From Bacteroidales bacterium (GTDB lineage: Bacteria; Bacteroidota; Bacteroidia; Bacteroidales; JAADGE01): DNA of 64,000 nt. This document shows positions 35,697 to 44,821 of the stretch, in pieces. The stretch lies in assembly GCA_021648725.1 (NCBI GenBank), contig JAKISF010000015.1, positions 1 to 64,000 of the forward strand, read 5' to 3'. The first letter of the stretch is position 1. Every line of letters starts with the position of its first letter. The notes beneath the pieces are model-generated. The model did not search any database. It saw only the letters and a program-made list of their open reading frames with translations, and was not told the DNA's origin. Both the position numbers and the translations under genes were made by a program.

Positions 35697-36797
35697 ATGC
35701 CCGAAAATAAAAATAAAGAAGAACTACTTTTAGGAAGAAAAAACGGTAATGCGGTTATTATTGCAGGTCCGTGTAGTGCAGAGTCTGAATATCAGGTTGT
35801 TAAAACAGCACAGGAAATATCGAAATGTAAAAAAGTTAAAATATACCGAGCAGGTATTTGGAAACCCAGAACAGAACCGGGAAATTTTGAAGGAGTAGGA
35901 GAGAAGGGGCTTGCCTGGCTGAGAAAAGTTAAAGAAAAAACAAGTTTATATACCGCAACCGAAACAGCAACACCTGAACATGTTGAGTTATGCCTGAGAA
36001 ATAATGATGCCGTTGATATCTTATGGATAGGTGCAAGAACAACTGCAAATCCGTTTTCGGTTCAAACAATTGCAGATGCATTAAAAGGAGTTGATATTCC
36101 GGTTATGGTTAAAAATCCGCTTAATCCGGATATTAAATTATGGGCAGGAGCAATAGAGCGATTAAAAAAAGCCGGAATAAAAAATATAGCTGCAATTCAC
36201 AGAGGATTTTATCCCTTTGAAAAAATAAGTTTAAGAAACTTACCGAAATGGGAATTAGCTATTGAAATAAAAAGTATTTTTCCTGATATGCCGGTTATTA
36301 ACGATCCCAGCCATATTTCCGGGAAAAGAAAATATATACAAGAGATAGCACAAAAAGCATTAAATTTAAATCTTGACGGTTTAATGATAGAAACACATAT
36401 TGAACCTGAAAATGCCTTAAGTGATTCTAAGCAACAACTTACTCCCGCAGCTCTTATTGATTTGTTGAATAATTTAACTTTCAGAAAATCGTCATCTGAT
36501 AATACTGATTTTTTAACCAAATTGGATCAATACAGAGACCAAATTGACTCTATTGATTATCAGATGCTTGAATTGCTTTCGAAAAGAATGAAAATAGTTG
36601 AGAATATCGGCAAATATAAATTGAACAACGGTGTAACTATATTTCAATTAAAAAGATGGCTCGAAATGTCAAAAACCAGAAATGAATTCGGAAAATCAAT
36701 AGGTTTGGATAAAAACTTTATAAAAAGAATGTTACAACTTGTGCACAGAGAATCAATAAGACAACAATCAGAAGTTATGAATAAAAATAAAGAATAA
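35697..36797 (+). CDS. aroF: Bifunctional DAHP synthase / chorismate mutase
   Basis: Catalyses the first step of the shikimate pathway and the chorismate-to-prephenate branch step. Residues about 1-265 are a type I-beta DAHP synthase barrel ('IIAGPCSAESE', 'RAGIWKPRTEPGNFEG', 'MVKNPLNPD', 'VINDPSHISG'). Residues about 275-366 are an AroQ-type chorismate mutase ('YRDQIDSIDYQMLELLSKRM'). This domain order, with the mutase C-terminal, is the usual Bacteroidota fusion and links synthase activity to mutase state. Monocistronic. Confidence 0.95.
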   Translation: MPENKNKEELLLGRKNGNAVIIAGPCSAESEYQVVKTAQEISKCKKVKIYRAGIWKPRTEPGNFEGVGEKGLAWLRKVKEKTSLYTATETATPEHVELCLRNNDAVDILWIGARTTANPFSVQTIADALKGVDIPVMVKNPLNPDIKLWAGAIERLKKAGIKNIAAIHRGFYPFEKISLRNLPKWELAIEIKSIFPDMPVINDPSHISGKRKYIQEIAQKALNLNLDGLMIETHIEPENALSDSKQQLTPAALIDLLNNLTFRKSSSDNTDFLTKLDQYRDQIDSIDYQMLELLSKRMKIVENIGKYKLNNGVTIFQLKRWLEMSKTRNEFGKSIGLDKNFIKRMLQLVHRESIRQQSEVMNKNKE

Positions 36798-36885
36798 TTT
36801 TCATTTTTAATTGTATGAAAATATGCAGGTTGAAAAATCAACAAACAAAATTTAATTAATAAACGAAAGTTTAAAAGGATAATAA

Positions 36886-36893
36886 TATATTTG
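36886..36893 (+). promoter_or_regulatory. -7 element for the nusB operon
   Basis: TATATTTG, exact consensus, 20 nt upstream of nusB. Confidence 0.6.
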
Positions 36894-36913
36894 CACAAAT
36901 TTTAACAGAAAGG

Positions 36914-37870
36914 ATGTTTAACAGAAGAGTATTAAGAACAAAAGTTCTGCAAGTATTATACGCATCTTATAAAAAAGATGATAATTCTTTGAAAAAAGCT
37001 GAGAATGAGTTAAATTTCAGCATTCAAAGAAGTTATGGGTTATTATTCTTTCTTACATTGCTTCTTGAAGATGTAACTGCCTTTGCACAAAAAATAACAG
37101 ATATAAGGAAAGATAAAAAATTTGCTACTCCCGAAGAAAAAACTCCCAGTCTTAAATTTATAAATAACAGTATAACAAAATTGCTGACTGAGAATGAAAA
37201 ATATATTAAATACATAAATGAAAGTAAGTTAAGCTGGGACAATTACCCCGAATTAGTTCGAAAAGTATATAATATTCTTGAAAAATCAGAAGTGTTTGAT
37301 ATTTACATGAATAAAAAAGATGATAATTTCAGAAATGATAAACGAATTATACAGTTTTTTTATTCCGAAATATTATATAATTGTAAAGAGCTGTATTCAG
37401 CACTTGAAGAACAAAGCATTTTTTGGATAAGCGATATTGACTTTGTGATAACAAAACTCACGCATATAATTGACAATATTAAGAAAGACAGAGAAGAAAC
37501 AGTTAAATTTCCTGAAATTTACAAACAAGATGACGATAAAGATTTTGTAATTAATTTATTGCGAAACACATTAATTTATACAGAAGATTATACTGAAATA
37601 ATTAAAAACAAAGTTGTAAATTGGGATGTTGAAAGAATTGCAGATACCGATAAAATTATTTTATTAACGGCAATTTCTGAAATAATAAAATTCCCTTCAA
37701 TTCCTGTTAAAGTTACGTTTAATGAATATATTGAAATAGCAAAAACATTCGGTTCCGAAAAAAGCGGAGGATTTATAAACGGAATTTTAGATAAAATTAT
37801 CAAATATTTAGAAACTGAAAACTTATATAAAAAAATAGGAAGAGGACTTTTAGATAATAAAACGGAATGA
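36914..37870 (+). CDS. nusB: Transcription antitermination factor NusB (long form)
   Basis: Part of the rRNA antitermination complex with NusE/S10. The 318 residues are about twice the E. coli length. The start 'MFNRRVLRTKVLQVLYA' is the NusB first helix and basic patch. The second half (about 215-305) holds the conserved 'ERIADTDKIILLTAISEI' and 'VTFNEYIEIAKTFGSEKSGGFINGILDKI'. The insertion between them is typical of Bacteroidota NusB. The next gene overlaps by 4 nt. Confidence 0.93.
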   Translation: MFNRRVLRTKVLQVLYASYKKDDNSLKKAENELNFSIQRSYGLLFFLTLLLEDVTAFAQKITDIRKDKKFATPEEKTPSLKFINNSITKLLTENEKYIKYINESKLSWDNYPELVRKVYNILEKSEVFDIYMNKKDDNFRNDKRIIQFFYSEILYNCKELYSALEEQSIFWISDIDFVITKLTHIIDNIKKDREETVKFPEIYKQDDDKDFVINLLRNTLIYTEDYTEIIKNKVVNWDVERIADTDKIILLTAISEIIKFPSIPVKVTFNEYIEIAKTFGSEKSGGFINGILDKIIKYLETENLYKKIGRGLLDNKTE

Positions 37871-38319
37871 AAAAAATAATAAAGAAATATCAAAAAAACT
37901 TAATGTTTTTCATTTTACTTTCAGTAATTACATTTGTAATTTCTTGTAATGATACTGAAAAGGAAAATAATTCTGAAAAGAAAGAATATTCCGGAAAAGC
38001 AAAAATTGAGTTTTATAAAATCGCACATGATTTCGGAACTTTAAAAGAAGGAGAAGTTGTAGAATGTACTTTCAAATATAAAAACATCGGAGATGCTCCG
38101 TTAAAATTATTATATGTAGATGCCGATTGCGGATGTACTGTTCCCGAATACGATAAGGGAGAAATATTGCCCGGAGAAGAAGGAAGAATCAAAGCAGTAT
38201 TTGACAGTGACGGCTTTATGAACAATATCTATAAAACCATAGATGTTGAAACAAATGCCGATTCAACAATAACAGAATTGGTAATAACAGCTTTTATTGA
38301 ACGAAAAATAAATTATTAA
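37867..38319 (+). CDS. DUF1573 lipoprotein
   Basis: A 150-residue predicted lipoprotein with lipobox 'FVISC' (Cys about residue 27). A single DUF1573 immunoglobulin-like domain follows, with the family pattern 'AHDFGTLKEGEVVECTFKYKN' and 'DADCGCTVPEY'. Its role is unknown; the domain is widespread in Bacteroidota and may bind surface or envelope partners. It overlaps nusB by 4 nt (ATGA), indicating translational coupling, and yajC follows after 19 nt. Confidence 0.88.
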   Translation: MKKIIKKYQKNLMFFILLSVITFVISCNDTEKENNSEKKEYSGKAKIEFYKIAHDFGTLKEGEVVECTFKYKNIGDAPLKLLYVDADCGCTVPEYDKGEILPGEEGRIKAVFDSDGFMNNIYKTIDVETNADSTITELVITAFIERKINY

Positions 38320-38338
38320 ATCTTAAAAATAAATTAAA

Positions 38339-38662
38339 ATGACACAATTAAATTTTATACTGTTAATGCAACCGCAGGGAGAAGAAGGAAGTCCGACTTC
38401 AATGTTAGTTTTTATGGGAATTTTAGTATTTGTATTTTACTTTTTTATGATTCGTCCGCAAATGAAAAAACGAAAAGAAGTTCAAAAATTCAGAAGCGAA
38501 ATGAAACAAGGAGATAAAATTATGACAATCGGAGGAATTCACGGAAAAGTAAATGCAATTAAAGAAGATGCAGTTATTATTGAAGTTGAAAACGGAATAT
38601 TATTAAAAATTGATAAAAATGCAATAATAAAAGATTCAACCGGAATAATGATGCAAAAATAA
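38339..38662 (+). CDS. yajC: Preprotein translocase accessory subunit YajC
   Basis: A small single-span inner-membrane protein that joins SecDF-YidC. The 107-residue product has one membrane helix at about 22-38, followed by the family block 'FYFFMIRPQMKKRKE' and 'GDKIMTIGGIHGKV'. It is co-transcribed with nusB and the DUF1573 gene. Length and pattern are standard. Confidence 0.95.
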   Translation: MTQLNFILLMQPQGEEGSPTSMLVFMGILVFVFYFFMIRPQMKKRKEVQKFRSEMKQGDKIMTIGGIHGKVNAIKEDAVIIEVENGILLKIDKNAIIKDSTGIMMQK

Positions 38663-38754
38663 AATATCAAGATGTTATTTTGTTTTTATATATATTACTT
38701 ATAACAGAAGTATTAATGTTTGATACTCAATAAGTTTAAATATAATTTGTAAAT

Positions 38755-39711
38755 ATGAAATTCAAAAGACCGAAAATATCAAAAAAGAAAATTATAATAT
38801 TTTCGGTCTTTGTTTTTATTGCTGCGATTTTTTGGTTTCTTGATGCTTTAAATCGAGAATATACTACAAAAATTGAATATCCTATCGAACTTTACAATTT
38901 CCCTAAAGAACTGTCTGTCACATCAAATTATCCCGAAAAACTTAATGTTACCGTCAGAGCATACGGTTTTGATATTTTGGGGAAAATCAATATTGTAAAT
39001 CCTTTAAAAATAAATGTTGAAGATTTATCCGTAAAAGATAAACTTGATAATTCGAAATTAGTTATTTCACTAAAGAAAATCTCGGATGATTTTTTTCCGA
39101 AAACTACAGGAATTGAAATTATACAAATACATCCCGAAATAATAGTATTATCAACAAAAAAACTTTTGTCTAAAAAAGTTCCCGTAAAACTGAATATAAA
39201 TTTTACAACCGAAACACTTTATATGCAATCAGGTCATATTGAGATAATTCCTGACAGTATTAAAGTTTCGGGATCAGAAAAGATGCTTTCAAATTACGAT
39301 GAAGCAGAAACAGTTTTTAAAAATTATAAAAACTTGAATGATACATTAACAGAGAATATTCAGTTAAAAACTGTAAATAACTTAAAGTTCTCAAAAGATA
39401 AGGTAAAAATAATTTTACCTGTTGATAAATATACTGAAAATGATATAAAAATCCCCGTTAAGGTTATTAATTGCCCCGACAGTTTGAAAATTGTTACTTT
39501 CCCGAACGAAATAAGTCTTACATATAAAATAGGCTTAAGCAGATATAATGAAGTAGGAGGAAATGATTTTGAAGTAGTAGTTGATTATTTACAAATAAAA
39601 GGAAAAAATAAAGAGAAAATACAAGTTTTATTAACAAAACAACCTAATCATCTGCAATCGGTTAAAATTTCTCCCGAATATTTGGAATATATAATTGAAA
39701 AGGCTGAATAA
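38755..39711 (+). CDS. YbbR-like domain protein
   Basis: A membrane-anchored protein with one N-terminal helix (about 13-30) and extracytoplasmic YbbR repeats ('YPIELYNFPKELSVTSNYPEKLNVTVRAYGF' begins the first). In Firmicutes CdaR, such repeats regulate the cyclic-di-AMP cyclase. In Bacteroidota this protein follows yajC and usually precedes coaE, which is absent here. The link to c-di-AMP is only by analogy. It is the last gene of the nusB operon. Confidence 0.82.
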   Translation: MKFKRPKISKKKIIIFSVFVFIAAIFWFLDALNREYTTKIEYPIELYNFPKELSVTSNYPEKLNVTVRAYGFDILGKINIVNPLKINVEDLSVKDKLDNSKLVISLKKISDDFFPKTTGIEIIQIHPEIIVLSTKKLLSKKVPVKLNINFTTETLYMQSGHIEIIPDSIKVSGSEKMLSNYDEAETVFKNYKNLNDTLTENIQLKTVNNLKFSKDKVKIILPVDKYTENDIKIPVKVINCPDSLKIVTFPNEISLTYKIGLSRYNEVGGNDFEVVVDYLQIKGKNKEKIQVLLTKQPNHLQSVKISPEYLEYIIEKAE

Positions 39712-39725
39712 ATTTAATAAATAAC

Positions 39726-39754
39726 TTGCATTTTAATAAATTTTATTAATTTTG
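39726..39754 (+). promoter_or_regulatory. Promoter for tRNA-Arg
   Basis: TTG at 39726-39728, an 18-nt spacer, and TAATTTTG at 39747-39754, ending 14 nt before the tRNA. Confidence 0.6.
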
Positions 39755-39768
39755 CAATCCGAAAAAAC

Positions 39769-39842
39769 GGTCTCGTAGCTCAGTTGGATAGAGCAACAGC
39801 CTTCTAAGCTGTGGGTCCCAGGTTCGAATCCTGGCGGGATCA
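39769..39842 (+). tRNA. tRNA-Arg (anticodon TCT)
   Basis: A complete cloverleaf of 74 nt. The acceptor stem GGTCTCG pairs with CGGGATC, the D arm is GCTC/GAGC, the anticodon stem ACAGC/GCTGT has loop CTTCTAA with TCT at 39803-39805, and the T arm is CCAGG/CCTGG with TTCGAAT. It reads AGA codons. The 3' CCA is not encoded and must be added after transcription. Confidence 0.98.
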
Positions 39843-39846
39843 CTTG

Positions 39847-39884
39847 AAAAGTCGTACTTGTCTGTTGATATGTACGGCTTTTTT
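39847..39884 (+). terminator. tRNA-Arg terminator
   Basis: An 11-bp stem with one G-T pair (39847-39857 with 39872-39882), followed by T residues. It starts 5 nt after the tRNA. Confidence 0.85.
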
Positions 39885-39980
39885 TATTGTTAATAGCGTA
39901 AGTTTGGTATAAACGTTTTTTTCGTTTCTAAACCGAAAATATTTTCTTAAATTTACTCCGAATTTAATAATCTCAATCTT

Positions 39981-42752
39981 ATGAAGAAGTTTCTAAAAAT
40001 TACCGCAATAGTTTTAGTTATTTTAGTTGCCGTTATTATTCTTATTCCGATTATTTTTAAAGGGAAAATAATTGAAATGGCAAAAGAAGAAGCAAATAAC
40101 AACCTAAATGCTAAAGTTGAATTTGTAGATTTTAATTTATCTCTGATAAAAAATTTTCCGAACATAAGTGCAGAATTAGAAGGACTTTCAATTGTAGGGA
40201 TTGATACTTTTGCGACAGATACTTTAGTGAAATTTAAGAAATTTAAAGCAACATTAGATTTTATAAGCGTAATTTCAGGTAATGAGATTAAAGTTAAACG
40301 TATTTTTCTTGACGAACCGGTTATTAATATAAAAGTATTACAAAACGGAACGGCAAATTATGATATTGCAAAAGAAGATACAAGTTCAATTTCCGATGAA
40401 ACAACGAATGATGAAACCGGGGATTCAAATTTTAAAATCAACTTAAAGAAGTTTGAAATTAAAAACGGCAATATTATATATGATGACAAAGAAAGTGATA
40501 TCTATGCAAAAATGGAAAATCTTAATTTCATTTTATCCGGTGATATGACAGAAGATATAACAAATTTGGATATAAATATGCTTATTGATTCTTTGACGGT
40601 AAAATCGGAAGGCATAAAATATCTTAACAAAGTTAAAACAAAATTTGATTCAGAATTAAAAGCAGATTTAGAGAATTCAATTTATACATTTAAGGAAAAT
40701 GAACTGAAACTTAATGAAATAACATTAGGTTTTGACGGGTTTGTTGAAATGCCGGAAGAAGACATAATAATGGATTTAACCTTTAATACCAAAGAATCAA
40801 AATTTAAAGATGCACTTTCAATGGTGCCGGCAGTTTATAAGTCGGATTTTGAAGATGTAACAACTTCGGGCGAATTTAAAATGGACGGTTATGCAAAGGG
40901 AACATATAATGATACTTTAATGCCCGCATACGGAGTAAATATTTTGATTAAAAATGCATATTTCAAGTATCCGGATTTGCCTAAATCAGTTGAAAATATT
41001 AATGTTAATATGAAAGTTGATGCCAAAGAAGGCAGCGGTGATGATATGACAATTAATATCAAAAAAGCAAGTATGACAATGGCAAAAAATCCGATAAATA
41101 TTAGTGCGTTTATTCATATGACTGCCGAAGATGTAGGTATGAGCGGAAAAATAAAAGGAAAAGTTGATTTGAACTCGGTAAAAGATGTTATTCCTGCTGA
41201 CAATATGGATTTAACAGGTATCATAACTGCAGATATCAGTTTTAAAGGAAATCTTTCCGATATTGAAAACGAGAATTATGAGAAGTTTGATGCAAAAGGA
41301 AACTTTGGAATTCAAAAAATGAATGTAAATATGTCGGATATGCCGAAAATTAACATTCAAAAAGCAGACATGAACTTCTCACCGCAATTTGTTTATTTAA
41401 AGCAATTTGATGCAAAAATAGGAAAAAGTGATTTGCGTTTAAGCGGAAAAGTTAATAATTTATTTTCATATGTTTTTAAAGATGAATTATTAAGCGGAAC
41501 TTTTAGTTTTAATTCTGACTTTATAGACGTTGATGAGTTAATGAATGTAGGAAGTTCAGATTCCGAAAGCGGAACAGAAGACGGTACATCGTCAGAGTCG
41601 GAAGTTGTTGAAATTCCCGGGAATCTTGATTTTACATTAAATTCGTCATTGAAAAAAATTGTTTATGATAAACTTACAATTACAAATGCCGTAGGTAAAA
41701 TTATTATTAAAGACAGCAAATTGGATATGCAACAATTAAAAATGGATATGCTCGGCGGTTCAATGACAATGAACGGTTCTTATGATACCAAGAACATTTC
41801 GAAACCTTTTGCCGATTTTAATATGAGCATTAATAATTTTAATATTGCCGAAACTTCAAAAGCATTTTTAAGTATTAAAAGGTTTGCTCCCGTAATAGAA
41901 AACTGTACAGGCGATATTTCTGCAAATATAAGTTTGCAATCAATTTTAGACAATGAAATGATGCCTGTATTAAAAAGTCTTATGAGTACCGGAGATTTAA
42001 GTTCAGGTAATTTATCAATCAGAAATAATAAACTGTTTGAGAAATTAGCGAACAGAACTAAGCAGAATAAATTTAAGTCGCCGAGGTTAAACAATCTTGA
42101 TTTGTCTTATTTTATTGATAACGGTAATTTAACGGTTAAACCTTCAAAATTTAAAATAGGAGATTCTGAAATTAAATTCGGAGGAACACAAAATATAGAT
42201 AAAGGTTTAAATTTTGATATCGGAATGGTTCTTCCGAAAGGAATTGCAGGAGGTTTAATTGATAAATTTTCGACAAAAAGTTCAAAAGAAAATGTTGGTG
42301 TAAATGCCCGAATAGGAGGAACAGCAGATGAGCCGAAGATTGTAGGATTTACAAGTGCCATTACAGAAGGAGCTTTTGAACAGGTTGAGGAAGTGAAAAA
42401 TGAGGTAAAAGAAAAAGCAACTAAAATTATTGAAGAAGCAAGAATACGTGCCGATAAAATAATAAAAGTAGCAGAAAACCAAGCAAATACTATCAGGGCA
42501 AAAGCAGATAATGCCGGGAAGAAGTTAATTTCGGAGGCAGAAAACCAGGGGAATAAGTTAATTAAGCAAGCTAAAAATCCTATTTCAAAAAAAGCAGCTG
42601 AAGTTTCAAAGAAAAAACTTGTTGACCAAGCCAAAAAACAAGCAAACAATTTAAATTCAAGTGCAGATAAACAAGCAAGAAGTATAATTAATTCTGCAAA
42701 AAATAAAGCTGATAAAATTGTGAATGATGCTAAAAAAAGAGCAGGGAACTAA
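39981..42752 (+). CDS. AsmA-family protein with basic helical tail
   Basis: A large envelope protein anchored by one N-terminal inner-membrane helix (about 5-27) and built of AsmA-type beta-groove repeats. The family is implicated in lipid transport between membranes and outer-membrane homeostasis. The N-terminal 'ITAIVLVILVAVIILIPIIFKGKIIE' region and the C-terminal 'IDNGNLTVKPSKFKIGDSEIKFGG' block fit AsmA. The last 120 or so residues (about 800-923) are different: Lys/Ala-rich, heptad-like and strongly basic. They may be an amphipathic helix that binds membrane or DNA-like polyanions; this is inference. Monocistronic after the tRNA. Confidence 0.82.
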   Translation: MKKFLKITAIVLVILVAVIILIPIIFKGKIIEMAKEEANNNLNAKVEFVDFNLSLIKNFPNISAELEGLSIVGIDTFATDTLVKFKKFKATLDFISVISGNEIKVKRIFLDEPVINIKVLQNGTANYDIAKEDTSSISDETTNDETGDSNFKINLKKFEIKNGNIIYDDKESDIYAKMENLNFILSGDMTEDITNLDINMLIDSLTVKSEGIKYLNKVKTKFDSELKADLENSIYTFKENELKLNEITLGFDGFVEMPEEDIIMDLTFNTKESKFKDALSMVPAVYKSDFEDVTTSGEFKMDGYAKGTYNDTLMPAYGVNILIKNAYFKYPDLPKSVENINVNMKVDAKEGSGDDMTINIKKASMTMAKNPINISAFIHMTAEDVGMSGKIKGKVDLNSVKDVIPADNMDLTGIITADISFKGNLSDIENENYEKFDAKGNFGIQKMNVNMSDMPKINIQKADMNFSPQFVYLKQFDAKIGKSDLRLSGKVNNLFSYVFKDELLSGTFSFNSDFIDVDELMNVGSSDSESGTEDGTSSESEVVEIPGNLDFTLNSSLKKIVYDKLTITNAVGKIIIKDSKLDMQQLKMDMLGGSMTMNGSYDTKNISKPFADFNMSINNFNIAETSKAFLSIKRFAPVIENCTGDISANISLQSILDNEMMPVLKSLMSTGDLSSGNLSIRNNKLFEKLANRTKQNKFKSPRLNNLDLSYFIDNGNLTVKPSKFKIGDSEIKFGGTQNIDKGLNFDIGMVLPKGIAGGLIDKFSTKSSKENVGVNARIGGTADEPKIVGFTSAITEGAFEQVEEVKNEVKEKATKIIEEARIRADKIIKVAENQANTIRAKADNAGKKLISEAENQGNKLIKQAKNPISKKAAEVSKKKLVDQAKKQANNLNSSADKQARSIINSAKNKADKIVNDAKKRAGN

Positions 42753-42777
42753 GTTGCACTTATAGCTTCTGAGTTTT

Positions 42778-42892
42778 TAACATAAACGGAACTTCTGAAA
42801 ACTTTGCAATAATCGAATATTGACAGAAGCTACTGTAAACCAGCCTTGCGGTGGACTTACCAATAAGCAATAACATAGTTCCGTTACTTATG
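42778..42892. other. Structured intergenic element of about 100 nt, unknown
   Basis: This fills the gap between the converging AsmA and outer-membrane protein genes. An outer 9-bp perfect stem (42785-42793 with 42877-42885) encloses two hairpins. One is TTCTG/CAGAA, containing an inner CAATA/TATTG hairpin; the other is CCAGCC/GGTGG near 42840-42854. Together they draw as a three-way junction. The segment is richer in G+C than its surroundings and has no T tract. Its right end overlaps the stop codon of the downstream gene. It could be a small mobile or repeated element, an attC-like site, or a structured RNA. Confidence 0.45.
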
Positions 42893-43612
42893 CATTCCCA
42901 TTTCTAAACCAATAATTAATCTCGGGAATTCTGATGTACTTATTGCAGTTTTAAAATTATCTGTAAATAAGTTTGACATTCTGTATTTTCCGAATAAAAC
43001 AAATTTTCCGTAACCTAATCTTGCTTGCAACCCGTAATTTAATTTTTCAAGATAGTTTAAATGAAAGTATGTCACAGTAATATATTCTGAACCTAACGGG
43101 TTATTAGGGTCGTTTGCATTAATTGTAACTTCTCTTGATATTGCATACGCATATTCGCCGTAAGCTCCCAAATCTATATAGTTTCCTATAGTATTATCTC
43201 TTTTTCCGATATTAAATCTGATAAAAACATCTCCTCCGAGATTATTGGTTCTTATTTTTTCTTTGTCATACATCATATCACCGGGTACAACCTTCGTGTC
43301 AACCTGGCTCAAATGCCAAACTTTATATGTGTAGTTTATACCTGTTCCGAGTGCAAAAAAATCTGCAATTTTAAACTTGTATCTTGCTCCGTAGGTAAAT
43401 GTATGTGATTTTCCGTAGAGTATGTCAGCTCCTTCGCCTTCTGTTAAAGGCATCATAAAACCGATGTTTAAATATGAGTGCACATAGTGTGTATTATTTG
43501 CTCCGAATTTCTTTTCAGACTTGTTTTTATTGTCATCTTTGGTTTCTTGTGCAATTCCTGAAAAACTATATATACAAACTATTAAAATAAATATTGCTTT
43601 CTTCATAGTCAA
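42884..43612 (-). CDS. Outer membrane beta-barrel protein, unknown
   Basis: A 242-residue protein with signal peptide ('IFILIVCIYSFSGIAQ', cleaved near residue 21) and alternating hydrophobic strands rich in Tyr and Gly. It resembles the small 8-stranded OmpA-like or PorT-like barrels of Bacteroidota ('YNIGF', 'LQARLGYGKFVLFGKYRMS'). No specific function is recognised. It lies 18 nt downstream of the trans-sulfuration gene on the same strand. Confidence 0.75.
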   Translation of the reverse strand: MTMKKAIFILIVCIYSFSGIAQETKDDNKNKSEKKFGANNTHYVHSYLNIGFMMPLTEGEGADILYGKSHTFTYGARYKFKIADFFALGTGINYTYKVWHLSQVDTKVVPGDMMYDKEKIRTNNLGGDVFIRFNIGKRDNTIGNYIDLGAYGEYAYAISREVTINANDPNNPLGSEYITVTYFHLNYLEKLNYGLQARLGYGKFVLFGKYRMSNLFTDNFKTAISTSEFPRLIIGLEMGMHK

Positions 43613-43630
43613 ATATTAATGAGTTATTAT

Positions 43631-44821
43631 TTATAAACTTTCTTTTATTAATTTATATGTTCTTTCGATGTTATTATCTAAACCTACGGAAAATCTTACA
43701 AGCCCGGGAGACATTCCCATTTCTCTTTGAACATCTTCGGGTATTTCGGAGGAGGTGCTGCTGCCTGAATTGCTGAATAATGTTTTAAAATAACCTAAAC
43801 TTACCGCAAGATAACCGACACCTTTTTCTTGCATTTTTTCCATAAAATTATAAGCTTTTTCTTTTGTTTCCAAGTCAATTGCAATCATTCCGCCGTATCC
43901 GTATTCTGAATTCATCATAGAATTTAACAGAGAGTAATCTTTATGGGTTTTTAACCCGGGATATATAACTTTAACGCCGTCTTCGGTAAATTTCTCTGCT
44001 AAATACATTCCGTTTTTGCTGTGTTGTTTCATTCTGATATGAAGTGTATATAAGTTTTTCAGAATACTTGACGAACGCATCGGGTCAAGTACCGGACCGA
44101 GCAACATTGCTGTTCCTGTATTTACGTCAATTAATGAATCAATAAACTCATTGTCAGAACAAATTGCACCTGCAACGCAATCATTTTTGCCGTTAATAAA
44201 TTTGGTCATGCTGTAAACAACTATGTCAGCACCGAGTTTATACGGAGCAACAATCATCGGAGAGAAAGTATTGTCAACAATTAATTTTGCTCCGGCATTT
44301 TTTGCAATCTTTGCTATTTCAGGTATATTTGAGATTTGCAATAAAGGGTTTGAAATTGTTTCGGTGTAAATAAGTTTTGTATTCGGTCGTACGGCTTTTT
44401 TTATACTTTCTAAATCTGTAGGAATTACAAAAGTAACATCAATATTAAATTTAGGCAAATAGTTTTTTAGAAAAGCATAAGTACCGCCGTAAGTCGTAAC
44501 GGATGATATAATATGGTCGCCCGAACTGCAAACTTGTAAAATTGCTGAAGTTATTGCACCCATACCGGAAGCTGTTACCCATCCGGCTTCTGTTCCTTCC
44601 ATTGCAGCCAAAGCATCCGACAGGTATTTATTTGTAGGATTCCAATGTCTTGAATATAAGAAACACCCTTCGGTTTCACCCTGAAAAGTATCGTCCATTG
44701 TTTCAGCACCGAGAAAAGTATAGGTTGCCGAATCAGTAACAGAAGGATTAACTCCTCCGTATTCTCCGAATTGTTCTAACTTGCTTATTTCAGTTGCAGG
44801 ATCAAACTTTTTCATTTTCAT
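43631..44821 (-). CDS. PLP-dependent trans-sulfuration enzyme
   Basis: A Cys/Met metabolism PLP enzyme of the methionine gamma-lyase / cystathionine lyase / homoserine sulfhydrylase fold. Visible residues are Y57-R58 ('YSRHWNPT'), Y111 ('TTYGGTYAF'), D183 ('IVDNTFSP') and the PLP lysine K207 ('YSMTKFING'). The cysteine found two residues after the active-site tyrosine in true methionine gamma-lyases is glycine (G113), so another activity of the family is likely. The 396-residue start overlaps the end of the Wzc gene by 20 nt; ATG at 44815 is an alternative. The reaction is unresolved. Confidence 0.85.
   Translation of the reverse strand: MKMKKFDPATEISKLEQFGEYGGVNPSVTDSATYTFLGAETMDDTFQGETEGCFLYSRHWNPTNKYLSDALAAMEGTEAGWVTASGMGAITSAILQVCSSGDHIISSVTTYGGTYAFLKNYLPKFNIDVTFVIPTDLESIKKAVRPNTKLIYTETISNPLLQISNIPEIAKIAKNAGAKLIVDNTFSPMIVAPYKLGADIVVYSMTKFINGKNDCVAGAICSDNEFIDSLIDVNTGTAMLLGPVLDPMRSSSILKNLYTLHIRMKQHSKNGMYLAEKFTEDGVKVIYPGLKTHKDYSLLNSMMNSEYGYGGMIAIDLETKEKAYNFMEKMQEKGVGYLAVSLGYFKTLFSNSGSSTSSEIPEDVQREMGMSPGLVRFSVGLDNNIERTYKLIKESL

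Noticed and set aside
42107-42649. 180-residue open frame on the minus strand opposite the AsmA tail.
   Set aside because: It is the Phe/Ala-rich mirror of the Lys/Ala-rich helical tail, a known by-product of that composition, and has no start or domain of its own.
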